From NCBI GenBank assembly GCA_007118695.1, contig SKRC01000085.1, positions 78,693 through 119,214 on the forward strand: 40,522 nucleotides of DNA, written 5' to 3'. Positions 25,333-32,114 of the stretch are shown in pieces; position 1 is the first letter of the stretch; every line of letters begins with the position of its first letter. The translations under genes were made by a program, and so were the position numbers. The notes beneath the pieces are model-generated. The model was not told where the DNA came from and made no database searches. It saw only the letters and a list, made by a program, of their open reading frames with translations. The DNA comes from Balneolaceae bacterium (GTDB lineage Bacteria; Bacteroidota; Rhodothermia; Balneolales; Balneolaceae).

Positions 25333-26067
25333 ATGAAGAAAGTACTGATCACAGCGGACCCGGATGATGCGAATTTGATGCTTGAAAAGCTATCAGAAAA
25401 TCAAGTTAAACCGCTTCTTCTGCCATTGGAGCAGTTTGAGTATGCTATCGACCCTAATGAACAAGATGCCTTGCTTCAGCAATTGGACTCTTTTCAGTTT
25501 GTTGTCTATGGCGGGTTGAGGCATGCCCGCCACTTTCTCACCTGGATGCATGAAACAGATACAAAGTCAAAGTTCAGGGAAAAGATAAACCTGGTGTTAA
25601 ACAAAGCTGAAGCCGATCTGTTGGAAGAGGCCGGAATTCCAGCTATACAACCGAAGAAAGCGGGAAAACCGATAGATATTATGGAATTTCTATTAAGAAT
25701 TTCTTTGAATGGAGCGGTCCTGTATCCATGCGCTGAAGCCAGTTCCGAAGAGATGCCCGGCCTTCTTGAGGAGATGGAAATGCCTGTTGCTGCATTTACG
25801 GTCTGCAGATCTGTTCCTTTTGATAAAGCAGAGATTGAAATGAAACGGGAACAGCTGGAGAAGGCTGGCCCCGACTCTATTCTTTTTCACTCACGCAGCT
25901 CGGTGATACGCACAAAAGCTGCATTTCCCGATTTGGATTTGGCATCCTATAGCCTTGTGGCAGCAAGCGCCGGAGTTGCATACAAAATGAGACAGGAAAA
26001 TCTGGAGCCCGATCAAACAGCCAGCGGTTCCTGGAAAGCGGTAATTGACGTTCTGAAGGGAATGTGA
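25333..26067 (+). CDS. Uroporphyrinogen-III synthase-like protein (HemD family)
   Basis: A 244-residue protein with the two-lobe HemD layout: lobe 1 from KKVLITADP, containing FQFVVYGGLRHARHFLTWM (a variant of the FTSxNGV region), and lobe 2 with VLYPCAEASSEEMPGLLEEM and VCRSVP, then ILFHSRSSVIRTKAAFPDL and VAASAGVAYKMRQENL, corresponding to the usual FTSPSAV and IGPxTAxAL blocks. HemD cyclises hydroxymethylbilane to uroporphyrinogen III. The family diverges strongly and the match is from pattern only, so function is likely but not certain. No hemC is adjacent, though hemG is in the same window. Confidence 0.7.
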   Translation: MKKVLITADPDDANLMLEKLSENQVKPLLLPLEQFEYAIDPNEQDALLQQLDSFQFVVYGGLRHARHFLTWMHETDTKSKFREKINLVLNKAEADLLEEAGIPAIQPKKAGKPIDIMEFLLRISLNGAVLYPCAEASSEEMPGLLEEMEMPVAAFTVCRSVPFDKAEIEMKREQLEKAGPDSILFHSRSSVIRTKAAFPDLDLASYSLVAASAGVAYKMRQENLEPDQTASGSWKAVIDVLKGM

Positions 26068-26241
26068 GTCCGTAAAAAATCACCGGTCAGAACTATTTAC
26101 AATGATTAAAATCTGCACACAAATGGCACATCTATGACCAAAAACCAGTAATCTATCTAAAGAGCTATAAATATTAACATACATATGAATTGTTAGTTAG
26201 TAAAAGGAGTAAAGGGAGACACAGAGGAAACATCAGGTTGA

Positions 26242-26277
26242 TATCACAAAAATCGATTGAAATCTGATTTTGTGGTA
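26242..26277 (+). other. Stem-loop upstream of the MltF-like gene
   Basis: Arms TATCACAAAAATC (26242-26254) and GATTTTGTGGTA (26266-26277) form a 12-bp stem with one bulged A and one U-G pair. It is followed by AAAAG, not T, so is not a plus-strand terminator. It lies about 78 bp before the lytic-transglycosylase ATG and may sit in that gene's leader. Confidence 0.35.
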
Positions 26278-26354
26278 AAAGAATTCAGGCACCGTATTGA
26301 GATTCGATTGAAAATGGTGCGGATGTTCAATTGCCAATAACTAACAACAACGAC

Positions 26355-27896
26355 ATGCTATTATTGAGAGTTAAATATCTGACGGCAACACTGCTGCTGT
26401 GTTGTTTTATATCCGGTTGTATCACCAGGGAAGAAATTGACCGTTTCGTGAACGAACACATAGGCAGTGATCCCGGTGTAAAGATCGAAGATCCGGAAGA
26501 TTCACTGGAGCCCGTAATAATGGTTGACCGGGATTTTGAAGAGATCAGGAGAAGCGGGGTATTGCGGATGATCACTCACTACGGGCCCAATACCTATTTT
26601 TTACATCAGGGCTTTGAAGCAGGTTTTGAATACGAATTGTTGTATGCCTTTGCAAGAGAGAACGAGCTGGTATTGGAGGTAGTCATTATTGACGATGACG
26701 AAGACCCCATGGAATTGTTATTAGCCGGTGACGGAGATGTTATTGCCGCCAATTATACCATCACTCCCGAACGGAGAAAGTCAGTTACTTTTACGCAGCC
26801 TTACAAGCTGACTGATAAGATTTTGGTCTATTCCAGAGACCTTCAAACCAGGCCCGGTACCCTTGAAGAGTTATCCGGGTCAGGTGTGCCCATCTCAGTT
26901 CGGCAAAAAAGTTCCGGTTCTGCGCATCTTAACGAATTCGTATACCAGGGATATGATTTGACTATTGAGTATATCCCGGATCAAATGGATACAAAGTCAT
27001 TATTGGATCAGATCGCTATGGGTTCTATCAAAGCAGCGGTATTGAGCAACAAACTATTCCACCCTGCAAGCAGGTATATGCAGGAACTGATCGAAGGGCC
27101 CGTAATTGCCGAAGCAGATTCAATCGCTTGGGGAATCCGGGGGAATGCACCTGATTTGGGCCAGCAGATGAACAGTTTTCTGCAGAAACATTTCAGATTT
27201 TCGGAAAATATGGAGCGACCCAGGCGATCCGCATTTCTGAATGTTCTTCGTCAACGTTACTTCCAGGAGGGGCCACAAATTGCCGATTATTACAATCCTG
27301 ATTGGCACTATTCAAATATCGGGTTGGAATCCTCATATGATCACGTGATTCACTCGGTTGCAGATTCCCTGGAACTGGATTGGAAGTTGTTAACTGCCAT
27401 GATTGTGCAGGAATCCAGTTTTAACCCGGGTGCCAAAAGCTGGGCCGGTGCTGTCGGCCTGATGCAGATCATACCACGTTTTTCGGCCATTGAATATCAA
27501 GATTTGTATGATCCTGTGATCAATATTCGTGAGGGGGCAGGGATTATCAAGGCGCACATGGATCATTATTCATATCTGGACAGCCTGAATCAGAAATCCT
27601 TTGCTCTTGCCACATACAATGTCGGCCTGGGACATATGGCAGACGCCCGGCGCCTTGTTATAGATCAAAATAGGAATCCCAATGAATGGGAGAATGTTGC
27701 TGATGCACTACTCAGGATGATGCAGCGCAGGTATCATCAAGATGCGCGATACGGATATAAGCGTGGTATTGAAACGGTCCGGTATGTAAAAGAAATATTG
27801 AATCGCTACCAGATGTACTACAATGTTGCGATGTATGCCGAACGCAAAAGTTTCCGCGAGTCCGGGGTTCAGACGGTCGGCCTGCTTGATCCTTAG
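26355..27896 (+). CDS. MltF-like membrane-bound lytic murein transglycosylase (lipoprotein)
   Basis: Two-domain envelope enzyme that cuts glycan strands of peptidoglycan. From the ATG it is 513 residues with a lipoprotein signal (LLCCFISGC, lipid-modified Cys22). Residues about 60-280 form a solute-binding-protein family 3 domain (GVLRMITHYGPNTYF, DGDVIAANYTITPERRKSVTFTQPY). Residues about 325-440 form an SLT domain with MIVQESSFNPGAKSWAGAVG (catalytic Glu353), GLMQIIP and ATYNVGLGH. This order is that of MltF. A TTG 24 bp upstream is in frame, but the ATG gives a textbook lipoprotein signal. Confidence 0.88.
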   Translation: MLLLRVKYLTATLLLCCFISGCITREEIDRFVNEHIGSDPGVKIEDPEDSLEPVIMVDRDFEEIRRSGVLRMITHYGPNTYFLHQGFEAGFEYELLYAFARENELVLEVVIIDDDEDPMELLLAGDGDVIAANYTITPERRKSVTFTQPYKLTDKILVYSRDLQTRPGTLEELSGSGVPISVRQKSSGSAHLNEFVYQGYDLTIEYIPDQMDTKSLLDQIAMGSIKAAVLSNKLFHPASRYMQELIEGPVIAEADSIAWGIRGNAPDLGQQMNSFLQKHFRFSENMERPRRSAFLNVLRQRYFQEGPQIADYYNPDWHYSNIGLESSYDHVIHSVADSLELDWKLLTAMIVQESSFNPGAKSWAGAVGLMQIIPRFSAIEYQDLYDPVINIREGAGIIKAHMDHYSYLDSLNQKSFALATYNVGLGHMADARRLVIDQNRNPNEWENVADALLRMMQRRYHQDARYGYKRGIETVRYVKEILNRYQMYYNVAMYAERKSFRESGVQTVGLLDP

Positions 27897-28325
27897 GAGC
27901 AAGATACAAGTTCCTGTGCCGTCGTTTTGGAATGCGCTTCTGGTTTGGTTTCTGGTATAGCTGTTTGGATGCTTTTTAATTGAGATAAAAGATGAGGTTT
28001 CGTGGTTTTGGATAAGAACTGCCGGATTATTTTTGGACTTCTTGAGTAGATGTTTTTTTTCGAGATACAGGATACAAGATGCCGGTTTCGAAGTGTTGAG
28101 TGATATCCAGACTTGGTTCCGAATATATGTCAAGATTCTTTATTTTTATTTAAATGATAAATGATACAGGATGTGTATCAACAGGAGATAACTTTTCACT
28201 TTTCACTTTTCACTTTTTTCTCACGACTCACGACTCATGACTCATGACTCATGACTCAAACCCGGTGTTTACTGCTGACAAAAGCGTCTAATAAGCGACT
28301 AATCTGAATCAGCATGCACTCCTTG
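27897..28325. repeat. Convergent gap rich in 7-bp tandem repeats
   Basis: A 429-bp gap with no supported gene, containing several heptamer runs: GAGCAAG/ATACAAG beginning right after the MltF-like stop (27897-27910); AGATACA/GGATACA/AGATGCC (28063-28083); AATGATA twice (28153-28166); ACTTTTC three times (28191-28211); and five units ACGACTC/ATGACTC (28223-28257). On the mutS2 strand the last array reads GAGTCAT/GAGTCGT downstream of that gene. Confidence 0.75.
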
Positions 28326-30743
28326 TCAGCCAAGAGTAACGACCGTGCAGCCAGGCCCGCCGCGTTCCCAGGGAGCCAGCTCGTAATGTGAAACTTCTTT
28401 CCTTTTTTCAAGGTATTCATGGACCAGTTTCTTCAGAATGCCTTCTCCCTTGCCGTGAATGATATCCACCTCATGCAAACCGCTGGCTATTGCACTGTCG
28501 AGATACAACATCAGCTCTTTGACAGCCGCATCCCCGCGCATGCCCCGCAAATCCAGAGATGGTTTTACCGGATCCCGGGAGATCGACCGCGTATAGGAGG
28601 AGGCTTTCCATTTATCCACTTTATTGCCTTTCGGCTTCGAAGCGTCACTTTTCGTTAAATTACTGTAACGGGTCTTGATTTTCAGACCGCCGGCAATCAC
28701 CACCGCCCGGTTTCCGTCTTTTTCAATCAACTCACCGGTGGTGTCAGAACCGGAAATCTGTACCGTATCCCCGACAACCGGCGGATTGTCCCCGGCCGGC
28801 TCCTGTTTTTTCTTCTCCGACTGCTGTAAATTTTCACGAATTTCTTTTTTATGTTCGGCAACTTCCCGGCGCACTTTTCGGACTTTCTCTCGGTCTTGTT
28901 TGCCTTCCAAAGTGATCTTTTCAACGGCCTGTTCAATCCTCCTGTTGGCATCTTTCATGATCCGGTCGGCTTCCCGATAGGCTTCATCAAGCTTGATCTG
29001 ACGTTTGCGGTCAAGTTCTTCCGACTTCTTCTTGTACTCTTTTTCCTGAACTTCGGCTTCCTGTCGAAGTTTTTCATACCTGGCATGAGCATCTTCGGCA
29101 TCCTGCAGCCGCTGTTCAAGACTAAGCAGCAGATCGGCCATCCGGTCGCGCTGATCGCCCAACAGCGCCCGCGATCGTTCCAGCAGAATTTCAGGTAGCC
29201 GCATGCGTCCGGCAATCTCAAAGGCGTAGCTGCTTCCGGGAATGCCTTTGCGAAAACGGTAGGTGGGTGCCAGCGACTCCTGATCGAATTCCATCGCACC
29301 GTTTGCCAGCTGGGGATGGTCGTGGGCAAAAACTTTCAAAGCCCCGTGATGGGTAGTGGCGATGAGAGTACTTCCGCGCTCGAGAACCTTCTCAATAAAA
29401 GCCTGGAAAAGTGCCCCTCCTTCCTCGGGATCTGTTCCTGTGCCGGCTTCATCAATCAAAACCAACCCGCGTTCATCCAACCGGTCAAGCGTATCACGCA
29501 TCCATTTCAGGCGTGATGAAAACGTACTGAGGTCATTTTCAATCGACTGTTCATCCCCCATGTCCAGGCAAAGGGCAGATATGACCGGCAGTTCCGAGTC
29601 GGATAGTACCGGAAGCGGTATGCCGGACTGATGCATCATCGCAAGGATTCCGACCGTTTTAAGGGCAACCGATTTGCCACCCGCATTTGGCCCGGAAATG
29701 ATGATTCCTTTTTCCGGGGTTACCAGTTCCAGGTCAAGGGGTACAATTTCTTCCTGTTTATCTTCACTCAATCGCCGGTTTTTAAGGATCAGGTTTGGAT
29801 TCACACCACGAATGATGTTCCATTGTTGCGACTTCGACCGTCTTGGAATCACCCCATCCCAGCTCAGGCCAAGCCGGGTTCGAGCATGGATCAGATCCAG
29901 CCTGCTAAGCAGTGATTCATTGTTTTCCAGCAGCTTGCGATTACTTCTGACCAGGGATGTCAGGGACCGCAGTATTCGTTCGATTTCCCGTCGCTCTTCC
30001 GCTTCCAGTTCGCGAATGTCGTTGTTGATTTGCAGCGCTTCAACAGGCTCCAAATACACGGTTTGACCTGAAGCAGAGACGTCGTGGACAAATCCGTCCA
30101 TCTTTCGTTTGTATTCAGCCTGGATGGGAATAACCATTCTGCCATTCCGAAGGGTGGGGCCTTCGTCGGATGCCATTCCGTCCTGCCGGGCTTTTTTGAA
30201 AATAGTCTGTATCTCATTTCTCAGCGTTTGTCGTTTGCTGTTCGCCCTGTTGCGGATCGATTTCAAAGCAGGACTGGCATTATCCTTCAGTTCCCCCTGG
30301 TCGGTAACAGCACGGTTAATCGCCTGTTCGAGTTCTCCGGCAGGCTGAAGGCCCCTGGCAATATCCCAAATTGAGGGATTTTCTTCTTTCATCCGTTCAA
30401 AAAATCCGAGAACCACCCGTCCGAGCCGGGCATGGGAGCGGATGGCAGGAAACGCCTCCAGGCTCAGGACTGCTCCTTCCATTGCGGAAAGGTCGAGCCA
30501 TTCTTCAATCTCGTCGAGCTGTGTCAGCGGAACAGATGCCCCGTTTTGCAGAAGGAGAAGCATTTCTGATGTTTGTTTCTGAAGGGTATCCACTTCTTCC
30601 TCCGCTGAGGCCGGCTGTAATCCGGCTAGAAGACGAAGTCCACCGGGCGTATATAAAAGGGATTGGACAGCATTTCGAACTGCTTCAAATCCAATTTTTT
30701 CCGGAATGGTTTTTGGAATCGTCTGTATTGGGTTATTGGCCAT
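28326..30743 (-). CDS. mutS2: MutS2 endonuclease / ribosome-collision factor
   Basis: MutS-family ATPase with a C-terminal Smr nuclease domain; family members suppress recombination or act on collided ribosomes. From the ATG at 30743 it has 805 residues. Visible parts are the core/lever helices, Walker A GPNAGGKS (351-358), Walker B LVLIDEAGTGTDP, the downstream ATTHHG switch, a long Lys/Glu-rich coiled coil (about 525-650) and the Smr domain (730-805) with LDLRG and HGKGEG. An upstream ATG at 30764 would add MNCELCT, encoded by heptamer-like repeat DNA, so the downstream ATG is preferred. No mismatch-recognition domain is present, as expected for MutS2. Confidence 0.92.
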   Translation of the reverse strand: MANNPIQTIPKTIPEKIGFEAVRNAVQSLLYTPGGLRLLAGLQPASAEEEVDTLQKQTSEMLLLLQNGASVPLTQLDEIEEWLDLSAMEGAVLSLEAFPAIRSHARLGRVVLGFFERMKEENPSIWDIARGLQPAGELEQAINRAVTDQGELKDNASPALKSIRNRANSKRQTLRNEIQTIFKKARQDGMASDEGPTLRNGRMVIPIQAEYKRKMDGFVHDVSASGQTVYLEPVEALQINNDIRELEAEERREIERILRSLTSLVRSNRKLLENNESLLSRLDLIHARTRLGLSWDGVIPRRSKSQQWNIIRGVNPNLILKNRRLSEDKQEEIVPLDLELVTPEKGIIISGPNAGGKSVALKTVGILAMMHQSGIPLPVLSDSELPVISALCLDMGDEQSIENDLSTFSSRLKWMRDTLDRLDERGLVLIDEAGTGTDPEEGGALFQAFIEKVLERGSTLIATTHHGALKVFAHDHPQLANGAMEFDQESLAPTYRFRKGIPGSSYAFEIAGRMRLPEILLERSRALLGDQRDRMADLLLSLEQRLQDAEDAHARYEKLRQEAEVQEKEYKKKSEELDRKRQIKLDEAYREADRIMKDANRRIEQAVEKITLEGKQDREKVRKVRREVAEHKKEIRENLQQSEKKKQEPAGDNPPVVGDTVQISGSDTTGELIEKDGNRAVVIAGGLKIKTRYSNLTKSDASKPKGNKVDKWKASSYTRSISRDPVKPSLDLRGMRGDAAVKELMLYLDSAIASGLHEVDIIHGKGEGILKKLVHEYLEKRKEVSHYELAPWERGGPGCTVVTLG

Positions 30744-31102
30744 AGTGCAAAGTTCGCAATTCATGCAACAATATTCAGGGAGAATTTACATCAAAGTCAT
30801 TATCCCCACTTCTTCCGGATCCCACCAGTCCGGTTATCATCAGCCGGATCGCCCCGGCCCCAGCCCGGATAACATCATTCCGGAACCCCCGGACCGGTTA
30901 TCATCAGCCAGATCTCACCCAGCCAGGAAAGTATTCGCCAATGCGAATTGCAAATGTTGAATGTTCGGTAACTTCATTACCTTCTACCCACATGGCAAAC
31001 ATCTACCTGCATTGAAAACAGGAGGCAATTGAAACCATATCCCCTTCGGGTAAATGAAGGTGGGGCGGCTGTTACCTTTTTTATGGGCGCAATATACCTT
31101 AA
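30744..31102. repeat. Divergent gap with a degenerate ~32-bp triplicate
   Basis: A 359-bp gap between mutS2 and the TauE/SafE gene with no ORF I trust. Three related units occur: CCGGTTATCATCAGCCGGAT (30830-30849), CCCGGATAACATCATTCCGG (30864-30883) and CCGGTTATCATCAGCCAGAT (30894-30913). Units 1 and 3 match at 19 of 20 positions, with further similarity upstream (TTCCGGA at 30813 and 30878). No CRISPR-like regularity. Confidence 0.65.
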
Positions 31103-31915
31103 ATGCTTATGATAATTCTGTTGCTGATTTTACTTGGAACCCTTGCCGGTATACTAGCGGGTTTCTTCGGTGTTGGTGGAGGTATTATATTTACCCCTAT
31201 TTTTTTTCTGATTTTCACTCAGCATGGTGCAGAAAATCCGGTGATATGGACAATTGGTACGTCCCTGTTCTGTACCTTTGTAGCTTCCTTCAGCAGCACC
31301 CTTCAGCAGATCCGGCAACACAATCTCTATTTCGGGCAAGGTTTAAAAGTCGGTGTACTGGGGGCAGGAGGGGTATATATCGGAAAAATGATTGTGGAAG
31401 CTCCCTACTATACCGAAACCGTTTTCGTCAGCTTCTTTGCAACGCTCCTTTTTTTTGTAGCGGTTATGTTTTACCGCAGAGGATCCGGCGCGGTGTTGAC
31501 CAAAGATAACCCGGAGGAGATTGGTTGGAGAAAATCAGGTCTAACCGGTGGGTTTGGAGGTATCGTTGCCGCCCTTGCCGGCATTGGAGGCGGAGCAGTG
31601 ATGGTTCCGATAATGAATCTTTGGTATAAAATTGGCCTTCTCAGAGCCGTCAGTATTTCCTCATTTGCCATCGTCATTATATCCCTCTCGGGATGGCTGC
31701 AGTTTGCATTATTTGCCGAAGGAGGCGGAACCGTATCCTCTTATACCCTGGGAGCCGTCGATTTTGGCACTGCTTTTCCGGTCATAATCGGTGCTTTTAC
31801 CGGAGGGATCTTTGGCGCAAGGCTGAACAACAAGGTCAGTGACAAAACTGTACAGATTGGGTTCTCCATCCTGGTATTGGTTGTTGCCGGTGTGATGGTG
31901 TATGGAATATTATAA
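31103..31915 (+). CDS. TauE/SafE-family sulfite or sulfonate exporter-type permease
   Basis: Inner-membrane permease of the TauE/SafE (formerly DUF81) family, 270 residues with about eight hydrophobic helices. It has the duplicated Gly-rich signature: GTLAGILAGFFGVGGGIIFTPI near the N-terminus and GIVAALAGIGGGAVMVPIMN in the second half, typical of the two-fold repeat. Family members move small sulfur-containing or organic anions, often outward; the substrate here is unknown. A second in-frame ATG is two codons downstream. Its TAA stop is followed immediately by a heptamer array. Confidence 0.87.
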   Translation: MLMIILLLILLGTLAGILAGFFGVGGGIIFTPIFFLIFTQHGAENPVIWTIGTSLFCTFVASFSSTLQQIRQHNLYFGQGLKVGVLGAGGVYIGKMIVEAPYYTETVFVSFFATLLFFVAVMFYRRGSGAVLTKDNPEEIGWRKSGLTGGFGGIVAALAGIGGGAVMVPIMNLWYKIGLLRAVSISSFAIVIISLSGWLQFALFAEGGGTVSSYTLGAVDFGTAFPVIIGAFTGGIFGARLNNKVSDKTVQIGFSILVLVVAGVMVYGIL

Positions 31916-32114
31916 GTCCTGAGTCCTGAGTCCTGAGTATTGAGTCGTTGTTGTCTGTCCCCATACGCCTCCGGGGGATCGATCAGTCGGATGTTCCCGG
32001 TTGATTGTATGTTGTGTTTACTGGAAATGACAGTAATGAAGTAAAGATGCAGGGTGGCATCAACAACCCCCAATACCCAATACTCACTACTCACTACTAC
32101 GACTCAGGACTAAA
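31916..32114. repeat. Convergent gap bounded by inverted heptamer arrays
   Basis: Right after the permease stop comes GTCCTGA three times, GTATTGA, then GTC (31916-31946). Next to the S9 peptidase stop the other strand shows the same unit: CCCAATA twice, CTCACTA twice, then GACTCAGGAC (32069-32110). GTCCTGAGTC (31916-31925) and GACTCAGGAC (32101-32110) are exact inverted copies, each reading GTCCTGAGTC downstream of its own gene. Confidence 0.8.

Noticed and set aside
30813-30914. Repeat triplicate upstream of mutS2 as a CRISPR array
   Set aside because: Units are degenerate, spacing is uneven, there are no unique spacers of constant length and no cas genes.
31057-31082. AAGGT/ACCTT stem followed by a T-run before the TauE/SafE gene
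   Set aside because: Only 5 bp of stem with a 12-nt loop, and no upstream plus-strand gene needs terminating; too weak to call an attenuator.
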